From positions 1 to 64,000 of the forward strand of contig NZ_BCWY01000038.1 in assembly GCF_001894825.1 (NCBI RefSeq): a stretch of 64,000 bases of DNA, in the 5' to 3' direction. The notes beneath the pieces are model-generated. The model ran no database searches. It had not been told where the DNA came from and saw only the letters and a list, made by a program, of their open reading frames with translations. This stretch comes from Rhodococcus jostii NBRC 16295. GTDB taxonomy: Bacteria > Actinomycetota > Actinomycetes > Mycobacteriales > Mycobacteriaceae. Position 1 is the first letter of the stretch, and the number at the start of each line of letters is the position of its first letter. The translations under genes and the position numbers were made by a program. Below, piece by piece: positions 20,350 to 29,616 of this stretch.

Positions 20350-20645
20350 GGCGACGCCCCGTCCGTCGCACGAAGCTGCTCGCCCCGCTTTCTCCGTATG
20401 AACCCCGCCACCCGGGCCGCGGTGCGGAAGTTGTCGAGGTCGAGATCTTCGACCTCGACCACGACGTCGTGGGAGCCCTCGATGTACGTGACGATCTCCA
20501 GGGCCCGCAACGAACTCACCAATCCCAGGGTGAAGTAGTCGTCGTCGGGTCCGAGTTCCGTCGACGTGATCGAGCTCAGGTACTGCCGTAGCTGCTCGAC
20601 CAGCTCGTCACGGGACTCGGGCACAGGGGCATTTGCTGTGTCCAT
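20346..20645 (-). CDS. Acyl carrier protein, FkbJ-like
   Basis: A 99-residue acyl carrier protein. The phosphopantetheine site is in FTLGLVSSLRALEIV (Ser about residue 40), and the helix pattern and length fit a discrete ACP. I chose the ATG at 20645 because it leads directly into a normal ACP N-terminus; an ATG 33 nt upstream is possible. It should carry the glyceryl and then the hydroxymalonyl group made by the FkbH/K/I homologues of the operon. It is the most upstream gene of the NRPS/PKS run and lies 44 nt after the last sulfur-operon gene. No terminator is evident there, so read-through from the sulfur operon cannot be excluded. Confidence 0.88.
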   Translation of the reverse strand: MDTANAPVPESRDELVEQLRQYLSSITSTELGPDDDYFTLGLVSSLRALEIVTYIEGSHDVVVEVEDLDLDNFRTAARVAGFIRRKRGEQLRATDGASP

Positions 20646-20689
20646 GAGCCTGGGATTCCCAATTGGACCAGCGTTCAATCATCTCGATC

Positions 20690-21832
20690 TCAGGCGGCGA
20701 GCAGACGTGGCAGTCCCCACTCCGCGGCCAGCAACTCGTACGAGCGCAACCGGTCGCCGTGATCGTGGGTGACGCTGGTGATCACCAGTTCGTCGGCGTC
20801 GGTGAGCGTTCGCAGACTGTCGAGTCGGTGCGCGACCGTGGAGGGCGCCCCCACGAACTGGGTGATCAGCCGATCCTCGACCGCGGCGCGTTCCGTCTCA
20901 CCGAGCGGCGCGGTGTGCGCCGGGTCGGGGTACGGGATGGCACCGTGCCCGCTGCGGATGCTGTGCGTCCAGTGCCCGAACGTCGACGCCAGTTCCTGCG
21001 CGGTCGCATCGTCCTCCGCCACGACAGTGTCGGCGGAGACGACGACGTACGGCCTCTGCAGCGTCGCCGACGGGCGGAACGCGGCACGGTAGGCCTCGAC
21101 CGCTTCGATCGTCGTCGACGGGCTGACGTGGTAGTTCGCACCGAAGGGCAGCCCCAACCGGCCGGCGAGTTCGGCGCTCGGCCCCGCACTGCTGCCGAAC
21201 ACCCACACCTCGACGTCCGCGCCCTCCCCGGGGCTCGCGTGGAGTTCGATCCCGTCCGGAGTGCGGTAGGTGCCGCCGAGCAGGGCCAGGATGTCGTCGA
21301 CCTGCCCGTCGAACGCGGGTGACAACGCACCCGGCTGCTGCAGGACCGACTGCGCCGCGGTGAGCCGCGGAGACAGCAGGAGACCGGACGGGTCGAACGG
21401 CGCCGGGATCACGACACCCTCCCGGATCTCGGTCTCCCGGCGGGGCGCGACCGGCTGGTTGTTGCGATCCGCAACCGCTTTCAACGCCTCGGCCCGCCGC
21501 TGACCCGACCGTCCGAGCCCGAGGTCCAGCCGACCCGGATACAGCGCGTCGACCGTGCCGAACGCCTCGACCACGGCCGCAGCGGTGGTATGCCCCAGCT
21601 GCACCGCGGCGGCGCCGATCCGGAGCCTGCTCGTCGCCGCGGCCAGGATCCCGACGAGCACGGCCGGTGAGGAGCTGGCGACGCCCACGAAGTGGTGCTC
21701 GGCAACCCAGTACCGCTTGTATCCCCACGATTCGGCGTGCTGGGCGAGGTCGACGGTGTTCCGCAGCGCCGTGCGCGCGGTGGCGCCTTCACTGACGGGC
21801 GACAGATCGAGGACGGACAGCGGAGTGGTCAT
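20690..21832 (-). CDS. LLM class flavin-dependent oxidoreductase
   Basis: A 380-residue bacterial luciferase-like monooxygenase of the short-chain subtype (PLSVLDLSPVSEG at the N-terminus, YWVAEHHF near residue 43, GRLDLGLGRSG near 105). This subtype is often annotated as MsnO8-family LLM. The ATG at 21832 overlaps the stop codon of the preceding LLM gene (ATGA). It is the last gene of the riboswitch-controlled sulfur operon that begins at 31263. Such enzymes need reduced flavin from a separate reductase, which I do not see in the window. The likely role is oxidative release of sulfur from an organosulfur compound; the substrate is unknown. Confidence 0.87.
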   Translation of the reverse strand: MTTPLSVLDLSPVSEGATARTALRNTVDLAQHAESWGYKRYWVAEHHFVGVASSSPAVLVGILAAATSRLRIGAAAVQLGHTTAAAVVEAFGTVDALYPGRLDLGLGRSGQRRAEALKAVADRNNQPVAPRRETEIREGVVIPAPFDPSGLLLSPRLTAAQSVLQQPGALSPAFDGQVDDILALLGGTYRTPDGIELHASPGEGADVEVWVFGSSAGPSAELAGRLGLPFGANYHVSPSTTIEAVEAYRAAFRPSATLQRPYVVVSADTVVAEDDATAQELASTFGHWTHSIRSGHGAIPYPDPAHTAPLGETERAAVEDRLITQFVGAPSTVAHRLDSLRTLTDADELVITSVTHDHGDRLRSYELLAAEWGLPRLLAA

Positions 21833-22764
21833 GAGGGCACCTTCTGGAGAGAGCGGGGATTGACAGCGCGGTGGCTGCGGGGTGCACCGAGTCCGAGGTG
21901 CTGCCGCAGCGTGGGGGTGGTGTAGTCGATGCGCAGAACGCCACGGTCCTGGAGCAGCGGCACCACCGTGTCGACGAACTCGTCGAGCCCGGCCGGGGTG
22001 GCGTCGGAGGAGAGGACGAACCCGTCCACCGCCTCCCCGTGGACCCACCGGACGATCCGGTCCGCGACGGACGCGGCAGTACCGGCCGTCGTGTCGAGGA
22101 GAATCTGCATCGATGCGGCGGCGAGGACCTTCACCGCGCCGGCGGGCCGGCCGGCATCGACCGTCCGGCGCTCGAGGTCGGCGTGGAACGCGCGGGCGTC
22201 CTCGAACGTGGCGAGCGGAGCGATGATGACGTCGCCGTGGCGGGCGGCGAGATCCCGGTCGGCCGGGCGCTCACCCGAGACGATCACCACCGGCTGCGCC
22301 TGCGGGCTGCGCGGCACGGTGAACCGTCCGCCGATGCCGAAGTGCCTGCCCCGGTGATAGAACGCGCCGGCGGTGGGATCCGAGACGAACCTTCCCGCGC
22401 CGCGGTCGACGGTCACGACGCCCTCGGCCCAGGAATCCCACAGGGTGCGGGCGGTGTCGACTAACTCCGTCGCCCGCTCGTCCGCGGCCGTCACGACGTT
22501 CCATGCCGCCCTGCCACCGGACAGGTGATCGAGCGAGGCCAACCGCCGCGCCACGTCGTACGGTTCGGCGGAGGTTGTGCCCAGAGTCGCCGCGAGCCCC
22601 ACCGTGTCGGTGAACCCGGCGAGCGCGTTCGCCGCGGTGACGCTGTCGGCGAGGAAGAAGTCGAATCTCCCCCGCTCCGCGGTGCGGGCGGCATCCGCCA
22701 GGACGGCGAAGTCCGTCCGGCCCGCGGGCGCCGCCGCCCCGAGCACGACCTGCTTCTCGGCCAT
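21829..22764 (-). CDS. Compact NtaA/DszA-type LLM flavin-dependent monooxygenase
   Basis: A 311-residue member of the NtaA/SnaA/DszA monooxygenase family, clearly shorter than its 454-residue paralogue at 23561. It keeps the core landmarks (TAERGRFDFFLAD, EPYDVARRLASLDHLSGGRAAWNVVT, FTVPRSPQAQPVV) and the C-terminal PTLRQHLGLG motif. It lacks the insertions around the paralogue's LREHRGRIHDLDVVGRP, ENFRRGGYLDW and VWGRDLSAYDPDG segments. The compact form may change lid loops and substrate range. It starts 2 nt after the DUF1684 stop codon and overlaps the next LLM gene by 4 nt. Confidence 0.85.
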   Translation of the reverse strand: MAEKQVVLGAAAPAGRTDFAVLADAARTAERGRFDFFLADSVTAANALAGFTDTVGLAATLGTTSAEPYDVARRLASLDHLSGGRAAWNVVTAADERATELVDTARTLWDSWAEGVVTVDRGAGRFVSDPTAGAFYHRGRHFGIGGRFTVPRSPQAQPVVIVSGERPADRDLAARHGDVIIAPLATFEDARAFHADLERRTVDAGRPAGAVKVLAAASMQILLDTTAGTAASVADRIVRWVHGEAVDGFVLSSDATPAGLDEFVDTVVPLLQDRGVLRIDYTTPTLRQHLGLGAPRSHRAVNPRSLQKVPS

Positions 22765-22766
22765 GC

Positions 22767-23564
22767 CTACCGCGGGTTCTTCTCGCCGGCCTCGACCGCG
22801 AGCGTCAACCGGTTCTCGGCGGGCGCGACCGGGCAGGTGGCGTAGTCGGTAAACGCGCACGGCAGGTTGGCCGCCCGGTTGAAATCGAGGATCACCCGGC
22901 CGTCGGCGGCGGGCACGTCCACAGCCAGGGACCGCGCCGCGGGGTACGTGCTGACGCCGCTGGTGGCATCGGTGAACAGTACGTGCAGGCCCCCGTTCTT
23001 GCCTGCGAACGCGACGAGTTCGTGTGCGGCGCCGTCGTACTCGAATGCGAGTGAGCCCAGCGCTGTGTGGTGGTGCTCGAGTCCCTCGACGACCGCACCC
23101 GTCGTCACGACGCGGGACTGCGGGAACGGGGTGAACGTTGCCGGCACGGCCCACTGCCGCGCGGGCAGGAACGTCGGGATGCCGGTGAACGCGGCGAGGG
23201 TGCCTGCCTCGGGATCATGGATCCGCAGGGCGACGTCACCGGTCCTCCGGATCACCTCGATGTTGCGGCTCCCGTGCCGCACGAGCAGACCGGGTGCACC
23301 CTCCAGATGTGCGAGGGTCGCCGTGCCGTCGACCGCGTCGCCGTCGATCTCGAGACCGGCGTCGGCGGTGGCCGTGATCACCACCCCGTCCGCGTCGGCC
23401 CGCCACTTCCCGGGCAGGTCGGGGAACGTGGTGTCGGTCTCGACGAGCCAGTGCAGGGCAGTGAGGCTCAGCCAGCCCAGCGGGTCGCGGAAAACTTCCT
23501 CGCGTGCCGAATGCCAGTCCTGCCAGTCCTGCTCGAATGTCGCGGTGTCGGTGGCTGCGGTCAT
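22767..23564 (-). CDS. DUF1684 domain-containing protein
   Basis: A 265-residue soluble protein matching the DUF1684 pattern: an N-terminal WQDWHSAREEVFRDPLGWLSLTALHWL helix region and a conserved C-terminal stretch with DFNRAANLPCAFTDYATCPVAP. Its biochemical function is not established. The start ATG at 23564 overlaps the stop of the preceding LLM gene (ATGA). In actinobacteria, DUF1684 genes recur next to LLM monooxygenases and sulfur-compound transporters, so a role in handling the organosulfur substrate or the oxidised product is plausible but unproven. The C-terminal PC(A)FTDYATCP cysteine pair is the most distinctive feature. Confidence 0.85.
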   Translation of the reverse strand: MTAATDTATFEQDWQDWHSAREEVFRDPLGWLSLTALHWLVETDTTFPDLPGKWRADADGVVITATADAGLEIDGDAVDGTATLAHLEGAPGLLVRHGSRNIEVIRRTGDVALRIHDPEAGTLAAFTGIPTFLPARQWAVPATFTPFPQSRVVTTGAVVEGLEHHHTALGSLAFEYDGAAHELVAFAGKNGGLHVLFTDATSGVSTYPAARSLAVDVPAADGRVILDFNRAANLPCAFTDYATCPVAPAENRLTLAVEAGEKNPR

Positions 23565-24925
23565 GATGCCCGAACTCCTTCTGTCTGGTGGTGCGGATGG
23601 CGCAGTCCGAGATGGCTGCGCAGGGTCGTCCCCGAGTACTCGATGCGGAAGCTGCCGCGGTTCTGCAACTCCGGGACCACCTTCTCGACGAATTCGTCGA
23701 GTCCTGCCGGGGTGAGGTGCGGCACCAGGATGAATCCGTCGCACGCGTCAGCCTGCACGTAACGGTCGATCTCCTCGGCCACCTGGGTGGCGGTGCCGAC
23801 GAACTGCTGGCGGGTGGTGACGGCGATGATCAGTTCGCGGATGCTGAGTTTCTCGGCCTCCGCCTTGGCCCGCCACTGACCGGCGATCTCACGCGGGTCC
23901 TTCGCGTGCCGGACCCGGCCGCGGGTGATGTTCGAGTCCTCGGCCGGTTCGACGTCCGGCAACGGGCCGTCCGGGTCGTACGCGGACAGGTCCCGTCCCC
24001 ACACCTGTTCGAGGAACGCGATCGCGGTCTGGGGACCCACCTGCTGGTGCCGGATGTGGTCGGCGCGTTCGGCCGCGTCTGCCGCGGAATCCCCCAGCAC
24101 GAAGGTCGCGGCGGGCAGCACCTTGAGATCGTCGTGGCCGCGTCCGTACTTCGCGAGCCTGCCCTTGACGTCCGAGTAGAACTTCTGGCCGTCCTCGAGG
24201 GATCCGTGGATGGTGAAGATCGCGTCTGCCTGCGCCGCACCGAATTCGCGGCCCTCGTCGGAATCGCCGGCCTGCAGCAGGACCGGATGCCCCTGCGGGC
24301 TCCGGGGAATCGTAAATCGTCCCCGGATGTCGAATTGCGAACCGGAATGGGTGACTTCGCGGATCGACGCATCCGGGGCGAACACGCCCCGTGCGCGGTC
24401 GATCTGCAGCGCAGTCGGATCCCAGCTGTCCCAGAACTTGCGGGCGCCGTCGATCAGTTCGCCCGCGCGGACGTATCGGTCGTTCCAGTCGAGGTAGCCG
24501 CCGCGCCGAAAGTTCTCCCCCGTGAACGCGTCCGAGGACGTCACCATGTTCCAGGCGGCCCGGCCGTCCGACAGGTGATCGAGTGAGGCGAATTGCCGTG
24601 CCAGCTCGTACGGTTCGTTGAACGTCGTGTTGATGGTCCCGGCGAGGCCCAGGTGTGTGGTCACTCCGGCGAGCGCACCGAGCACCGTCAGCGTGTCGGG
24701 GCGGCCGACGACGTCGAGATCGTGGATGCGGCCCCGGTGCTCACGCAGGCGCAGACCCTCGGCCAGGAAGAAGAAGTCGAACAATCCGCGTTCCGCGGTC
24801 TCGGCGAGATGCACGAACGAATCGAAGTCGATCTGGCTCTTCGAGGCGGGGTCGCTCCACACGGTGGTGTTGTTGACTCCGGGAAAGTGCGCGGCGAGGT
24901 GAATCTGCTTGCGCTGGTTGCTCAT
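23561..24925 (-). CDS. NtaA/SnaA/DszA family FMNH2-dependent monooxygenase
   Basis: A 454-residue full-length LLM monooxygenase. It has the family features HFPGVNNTTVWSDP (N-terminus), TAERGLFDFFFLAEGLRLRE, GRAAWNMVTSSD, ENFRRGGYLDWNDRY, FTIPRSPQGHPVLLQAGDS and VWGRDLSAYDPDGPLPD, and a C-terminal TTLRSHLGLRHP. The family includes nitrilotriacetate and dibenzothiophene-sulfone monooxygenases and the CmoJ-type enzymes that open C-S bonds. It lies within the SAM-riboswitch operon, so organosulfur oxidation is the most likely job. The gene starts 4 nt after the stop of the next LLM upstream and overlaps the DUF1684 gene by 4 nt. Confidence 0.9.
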   Translation of the reverse strand: MSNQRKQIHLAAHFPGVNNTTVWSDPASKSQIDFDSFVHLAETAERGLFDFFFLAEGLRLREHRGRIHDLDVVGRPDTLTVLGALAGVTTHLGLAGTINTTFNEPYELARQFASLDHLSDGRAAWNMVTSSDAFTGENFRRGGYLDWNDRYVRAGELIDGARKFWDSWDPTALQIDRARGVFAPDASIREVTHSGSQFDIRGRFTIPRSPQGHPVLLQAGDSDEGREFGAAQADAIFTIHGSLEDGQKFYSDVKGRLAKYGRGHDDLKVLPAATFVLGDSAADAAERADHIRHQQVGPQTAIAFLEQVWGRDLSAYDPDGPLPDVEPAEDSNITRGRVRHAKDPREIAGQWRAKAEAEKLSIRELIIAVTTRQQFVGTATQVAEEIDRYVQADACDGFILVPHLTPAGLDEFVEKVVPELQNRGSFRIEYSGTTLRSHLGLRHPHHQTEGVRAS

Positions 24926-24929
24926 GACG

Positions 24930-26063
24930 TCAGTCCTGTCCGGCGAAGTGGTGGGCGGGACGGCCGAGGCCGAGCCGGTCCCGGAGTAGCCCGCTGCCCT
25001 GTTTCGGGTCGCCGGACCGCAGCAGGGGCAGGACGTGCTCGGTGATCGCGTCCAGTCCGGACGGCACCGTGAGCGGGCGGAGCGTGACGCCGTCGACGTC
25101 CCCGGCCGTCACGTCGGTGATCAGCCGGGCCAGCCCCGGCGCGGCGCCGCGGTAGAGGACCGACTCCGGCTCGTACCGGCTGCCGGACCAGTTCTCCAGC
25201 TGCGCGAGGTCGTGTTCGGCGGCGTCGGCGGACTCGGCGATCACCACCTCGACGTCGAGAAGGATGCGAATCGAACCGGGGTCACGGCCCGCCTCCTCGG
25301 CAGCTGTGCGCACCTGCGCAGCCCGCTGACGTGCGACGTCCACGCCGGATGCACCGATGCGGATCACGTCGGCGTGCGCGGCGGCGATCCGGGTGGAGTG
25401 CTCGTCCCGGGCACCGATCACGACGAGGGACTGCCCCTGCGGCGACCGGGGCGTGATCGAAGGTCCCTTCACGGTGAAGTGGGTTCCCTCGAAATCGATG
25501 TAGTGCAGCTTGTCCCGGTCGACGAAGCGTCCGGTGGCCGCGTCGCGGATTTCGGCGTCGTCCTCCCAACTGTCCCACAGCAGGCTCACGACCTCGATCG
25601 CGTCGGCCGCCTCCGCCCACAGACTCTCCGCATCCTGGGCATCCTTGCGCCCGAACAGATTCGCCTGGGTCTGACCGGCCGACACGTCCACCTGCCACCC
25701 CGCGCGACCGAGCGACGCGTGGTCGAGGCTCGCGATCGCCTTGGAGACGTGGAACGGTTCGGTGTGGGTGACGGTCACCGTGGGAACCAGGCCGATGCGG
25801 TCGGTGGCGGCGACGGCGCGTGCCGCGATCGCCACGGCGTCCAGGTGCCCGCGTTGATCGGCGTGCCCCGTCGTGGCGATCGCGAAGGAATCACCGAGAA
25901 ACGCGAGGTCCACTCCGGCCGAGTCGGCCTGTCCGAGCAGTCCGGTCCAGTAACCGGCGGTGAAGAGGTCCTCGGCGCGCGAGTCCGGTCGACGCCAGGA
26001 CTGCGGATGAATTCCCGTGCCGTACAGATCGACGGCGACGAGTGGGAAGCGTGGCTCAGGCAT
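24930..26063 (-). CDS. LLM class flavin-dependent monooxygenase
   Basis: A 377-residue LLM monooxygenase of a subtype distinct from the NtaA paralogues ([17 protein letters not shown] near the start; [60 protein letters not shown]). It shares the C-terminal [10 protein letters not shown] signature with the other LLM proteins in the window. It pairs with the paralogue at 33045-34103 in the other sulfur operon; both carry [14 protein letters not shown]-like and KGP-I-PR-PQGQ stretches. It overlaps the upstream ABC ATPase gene by 8 nt. The substrate is unknown; organosulfur oxidation is inferred from the operon and its riboswitch. Confidence 0.87.
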   Translation of the reverse strand: MPEPRFPLVAVDLYGTGIHPQSWRRPDSRAEDLFTAGYWTGLLGQADSAGVDLAFLGDSFAIATTGHADQRGHLDAVAIAARAVAATDRIGLVPTVTVTHTEPFHVSKAIASLDHASLGRAGWQVDVSAGQTQANLFGRKDAQDAESLWAEAADAIEVVSLLWDSWEDDAEIRDAATGRFVDRDKLHYIDFEGTHFTVKGPSITPRSPQGQSLVVIGARDEHSTRIAAAHADVIRIGASGVDVARQRAAQVRTAAEEAGRDPGSIRILLDVEVVIAESADAAEHDLAQLENWSGSRYEPESVLYRGAAPGLARLITDVTAGDVDGVTLRPLTVPSGLDAITEHVLPLLRSGDPKQGSGLLRDRLGLGRPAHHFAGQD

Positions 26064-27714
26064 GAATCGATTCCTTCGGCTGTGCGGAACGTGGGCGTAC
26101 GACGGATCGTCCCGGGATCGCGTCGAGCAGCTGCCGGGTGTAGTCGTGGCGGGGATTGTCGAAAATTTCTGCCGCGGTCCCGAATTCGACGATCCGCCCG
26201 GAACGCATCACGGCGACCGTGTCGCTGATCTGCCGGACCACGGCGAGGTCGTGCGAGATGAACAGATAGCTCAGGCCGAGTTCCTGCTGCAGGTCCTCGA
26301 GCAGACCGAGGATCTGCGACTGTACCGAGACGTCGAGGGCCGACACCGGTTCGTCGAGCACCACGAGTTCGGGGTGCAGGGCCAGTGCGCGTGCGATGGC
26401 GACCCGCTGACGTTGCCCGCCGGACAGTTCGGCGGGTCTGCGGTCCAGGAAGGTGCGGGGCAACGCCACCTGTTCGAGCAGTTCAGCTACCCGCGCCGCG
26501 CGTTCCGTCCTGCTTCCGACACCGAACGCACCGAGTGGTTCCGCCACGATGTCGGCGACGGCGAGTTTCGGGTCGAGGGAGGCGTACGGGTTCTGGTACA
26601 CGATCTGCACCCGCCGGCGCAGGGCACGCAGGGCGCCGCCGCGCAGGGTGGTGATGTCCCGGCCGTCGAACTCGACGCGTCCCCCGGTAGGCGTCTCGAG
26701 CCGGATGGCGATCCGCGCCACCGTGGACTTCCCCGACCCGGACTCTCCGACCAGCGACAGCGTGCGTCCACGCGGGACCTCGAACGAGACGTCCTGGACG
26801 GCATCGAGGGTCGTGCGCCGATCGATCCGGAACGTCCGGGACACGCCGGACACGCGCAGAAGGGCGTCGGGGACGACTCCCGCGTCATCCTCGTCGCGGT
26901 CACGTCTCCGCTCCACCGAGAGGCTCGGTGCGGCGGCCAGCAGGGAGCGGGTGTACTCGTGCTGCGGGTTCTCGAGGATCTCGCGGGCAGGTCCCGACTC
27001 GACCACCTCGCCCTGGCTCATCACCACGATCCGGTCGGCCCGGTCGGCGGCAACGCCCAGGTCGTGCGTGATCAGCAGGACCGCGGTGCCGGTTTCGGCG
27101 ATCCGCGCGTCGAGATGATCCAGAATCCGGCGCTGGACGGTGACGTCGAGCGCGCTGGTCGGTTCGTCGGCGATCACGAGTTCCGGGCTGCACGCCAGTG
27201 CGATCCCGATCAGGACACGTTGCCGTTGCCCGCCCGACAGGTCCTGCGGGTACTGCCGCGCGCGCACTTCGGGGCTGTCGATCCCGGCCTCGGCGAGGAT
27301 GCGCACCGCCTCGAGATGGGCGGTCCGCCGGTCGGCGAGGCCGTGGATCCGCAGGACCTCCGCCACCTGTGCACCGACCCGCTGGACGGGGTTGAGCGAC
27401 GTCGTCGGGTCCTGGGGAACGAGGCCGATCCGGGCGCCGCGGATCCGGCCCAGCGCGCGCTCCGACTTGGTGTCGAGGCGTTCCCCGTCGAACGTGACGG
27501 TGCCGCCGACGGCGCGTCCGTTCCCGGCGAGCAGTCCGAGGATCGCGTGCGCCGTGGTGGATTTTCCGGAGCCGGACTCGCCGACCACGGCCACCACCTC
27601 TCCTCGCCCGACCGTCAGGTCGACGCCCTTCACGGCCACGACGGGATCGTTCAGGCTCCCGTATGCCACCCGCAGTCCGGAGACCTGCAGCAGCGGGGTG
27701 TCGTTCGCGCTCAT
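26056..27714 (-). CDS. Oligopeptide-type ABC transporter ATP-binding protein, two fused ATPase domains
   Basis: A 552-residue fusion of DppD- and DppF-like ATPases. The first half has Walker [10 protein letters not shown] (about 45), signature LSGGQRQR (about 170) and Walker B LVIADEP. The second half repeats these with GESGSGKST (about 340), LSGGQRQR (about 455) and LVVLDEP. Both carry the Opp/Dpp oligopeptide-type C-terminal extension (HEYTRSLL and HDYTRQLL). The start at 27714 overlaps the permease stop by 4 nt. With the two permeases and the lipoprotein just upstream it forms a complete importer. Given the SAM riboswitch, the cargo is probably an organosulfur compound or a sulfur-containing peptide rather than bulk peptides. 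Confidence 0.92.
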   Translation of the reverse strand: MSANDTPLLQVSGLRVAYGSLNDPVVAVKGVDLTVGRGEVVAVVGESGSGKSTTAHAILGLLAGNGRAVGGTVTFDGERLDTKSERALGRIRGARIGLVPQDPTTSLNPVQRVGAQVAEVLRIHGLADRRTAHLEAVRILAEAGIDSPEVRARQYPQDLSGGQRQRVLIGIALACSPELVIADEPTSALDVTVQRRILDHLDARIAETGTAVLLITHDLGVAADRADRIVVMSQGEVVESGPAREILENPQHEYTRSLLAAAPSLSVERRRDRDEDDAGVVPDALLRVSGVSRTFRIDRRTTLDAVQDVSFEVPRGRTLSLVGESGSGKSTVARIAIRLETPTGGRVEFDGRDITTLRGGALRALRRRVQIVYQNPYASLDPKLAVADIVAEPLGAFGVGSRTERAARVAELLEQVALPRTFLDRRPAELSGGQRQRVAIARALALHPELVVLDEPVSALDVSVQSQILGLLEDLQQELGLSYLFISHDLAVVRQISDTVAVMRSGRIVEFGTAAEIFDNPRHDYTRQLLDAIPGRSVVRPRSAQPKESIHA

Positions 27715-28631
27715 CGCACTTCCCTCCGTTCGAGTGCATGCCCGAGGCGGTGCGCCGACAGCACGACGGCCACGATCACCAGCCCGGGCAGGGTCGTCAT
27801 CCACCACGCGGTGGCGAGGTAGTTGCGGCCCTCCGAGATCAGCGAGCCCCATTCCGGGGTGGGCGGCACCGCGCCGAACCCGAGGAAGCTCAGCGACGAC
27901 ACGGCGAGCACCGCCATGCCGAATTCGACCGCCGCCAGGGCGACGACAGGTGCGTACGAGTTCCGCAGGATGTGGCGACGCAGCACCGTGTGCCAGCGGA
28001 CGCCCGACGCGAACGCCGCCTCGACGTACAGCGACCGGCGGACGCGCAGCACCTCCGACCGCATCACCCGGGCGAAGTTCGCGATCAGCGACACTCCCAC
28101 GGCGATGGCCACGTTGACCGTGCCGAACCCCAGTGCGGTCACCAGCGCGAGCGACAGCAGCAGCGCGGGTATCGACAGGAGGACGTCGACGATCCGCATC
28201 AGGACGGCGTCCAGGGCCCCTCCGGCCGCACCCGACAGCAGACCGATCAGCGAACCCACGACCAGTGCGATGCCGACGGCCAGCAGCGTCGCGGTCAGCG
28301 ACAGTCCGGCCCCGTGGACGACGCGGGTGTACACGTCACGTCCGATGTTGTCGGTCCCGAACCAGTGTGCGGCGCTGGGCGCCTGCAGTTTCTGGGCGGG
28401 CACGCCGACCAGCGGGTCACCGCTCGCGAACACCGACGGCGCCACCGCGAACCCGACCGCCACGAGGAGCACGGCGGCCGAGGCCACGAGTACGAGATTG
28501 CGGCGCAGCCACTCCGTCACGCCGTGTCCGCGGCGGTGCGGCCGGGGCGTGATCGAGGGCCGCGGTTCGTTCGGCGCGCCGTCGAAACCCTCGACCTCGT
28601 CGATCAGTTCCCTGGTCAGGATGTCAGACAT
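27711..28631 (-). CDS. ABC transporter permease, DppC/OppC type
   Basis: A 306-residue inner-membrane permease with an N-terminal cytoplasmic tail of about 45 residues, one membrane segment, and the DppC motif [21 protein letters not shown], then five more hydrophobic segments. The EAA loop reads [22 protein letters not shown] chose the ATG at 28631 because a strong GGAGGAGAAGG lies just upstream; an ATG 18 nt earlier is less well placed. It overlaps the partner permease by 8 nt and the ATPase by 4 nt. It forms the membrane channel of the importer together with the gene at 28624-29613. Confidence 0.91.
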   Translation of the reverse strand: MSDILTRELIDEVEGFDGAPNEPRPSITPRPHRRGHGVTEWLRRNLVLVASAAVLLVAVGFAVAPSVFASGDPLVGVPAQKLQAPSAAHWFGTDNIGRDVYTRVVHGAGLSLTATLLAVGIALVVGSLIGLLSGAAGGALDAVLMRIVDVLLSIPALLLSLALVTALGFGTVNVAIAVGVSLIANFARVMRSEVLRVRRSLYVEAAFASGVRWHTVLRRHILRNSYAPVVALAAVEFGMAVLAVSSLSFLGFGAVPPTPEWGSLISEGRNYLATAWWMTTLPGLVIVAVVLSAHRLGHALERREVR

Positions 28632-29613
28632 GAACCTTCTCCTCCACATCCGCGGTGGCGCTGGTGTCAGAACTGCGTCTGCCCTCGACGATCCTGGGGT
28701 CGATCAGCGGGTAGAGCAGATCGACCGCGAGATTGACGAGCACGTAGACGAGCGAGCTCAGCACCACGATTCCCTGGACCACCGGAATGTCCTGCGCCAT
28801 CACGGAAGTCTGCGTGAGCCGCCCGACACCGGCCCGCGAGAACACCGTCTCCACGACGACCGATCCGGCCAGTAGATTGCCCACGAGCACACCGGCGATG
28901 GTGAACGCGGGAATGCTCGACAACCGCAGAGCGTGCCGCGTCTGGATCTGCCAGCGGGACGCGCCCTTCGCCCGTGCCGCCTCGATGAACGGTTGCCGCC
29001 ACGTGGTCTGCAGACTCGCCGCGAGCACCTGGGCGATCACCGCGCCGGTCGGCAACGCGAGCGTCACCGCGGGGAGCACCAGTGTGGCGACCCCCTGGTC
29101 ACCGAACGCCGGGAATGCCTTCAGCCGGAACGAGAACACCTGCAGCAGAATCAGACCCACCCAGAACGTCGGCACCGCGACACCGAGGGGCGGCAGCGAG
29201 AACAGCAGGTTTCGCAGCCACCGGACCCCGGTGTAGGTGGCGAGGAACGCGACCGATGTCCCGAACACTACGGCGAGGACCAGCGCCGCGCACGCCAGCG
29301 CAAGGGTGCTGGGCAGCGCGTTGCCGATCGCCTCGGTCACCGATTGCCCGGTGGCGATCGAGTACCCGAAGTCGCCGCGCACGGCGTGGCTCAGCGAATT
29401 CCAGTACTGCACCCACACCGGCTGGTCCAGCCCGTACCGCGCCTGCAGTTCCGCGACGGCGGCCGCGTCGACCGTCGTTCCGGCGGTCGCCGAGTCGACG
29501 GCGATGCTCACCGGGTCGGACGGCAGCAGGAAGAGCACGGCGAACGACACGGTGAACGTCGCCCACAGGACGGCGACCGCCTGCAGAACCCGTAGTCCGA
29601 GGTAGCGAATCAT
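28624..29613 (-). CDS. ABC transporter permease, DppB/OppB type
   Basis: A 329-residue permease with a typical DppB layout: an N-terminal membrane segment (VLWATFTVSFAVLFLLPSDP), a periplasmic loop ending in YGLDQPVWVQYWNSLSHAVRGDFGYS, then five hydrophobic segments and the EAA loop EAARAKGASRWQIQTRHALR. It is the first of the two channel subunits and starts 3 nt after the stop of the substrate-binding lipoprotein gene. It overlaps the DppC-type permease by 8 nt. Cargo specificity cannot be read from this subunit; the riboswitch upstream suggests a sulfur source. Confidence 0.92.
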   Translation of the reverse strand: MIRYLGLRVLQAVAVLWATFTVSFAVLFLLPSDPVSIAVDSATAGTTVDAAAVAELQARYGLDQPVWVQYWNSLSHAVRGDFGYSIATGQSVTEAIGNALPSTLALACAALVLAVVFGTSVAFLATYTGVRWLRNLLFSLPPLGVAVPTFWVGLILLQVFSFRLKAFPAFGDQGVATLVLPAVTLALPTGAVIAQVLAASLQTTWRQPFIEAARAKGASRWQIQTRHALRLSSIPAFTIAGVLVGNLLAGSVVVETVFSRAGVGRLTQTSVMAQDIPVVQGIVVLSSLVYVLVNLAVDLLYPLIDPRIVEGRRSSDTSATADVEEKVHV

Positions 29614-29616
29614 GGG

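Noticed and set aside
1-20645. NRPS cluster as a catechol/hydroxamate siderophore locus
   Set aside because: No dihydroxybenzoate genes, ornithine hydroxylase, siderophore transporter or iron box is visible in this part; the FkbH-K genes point elsewhere.
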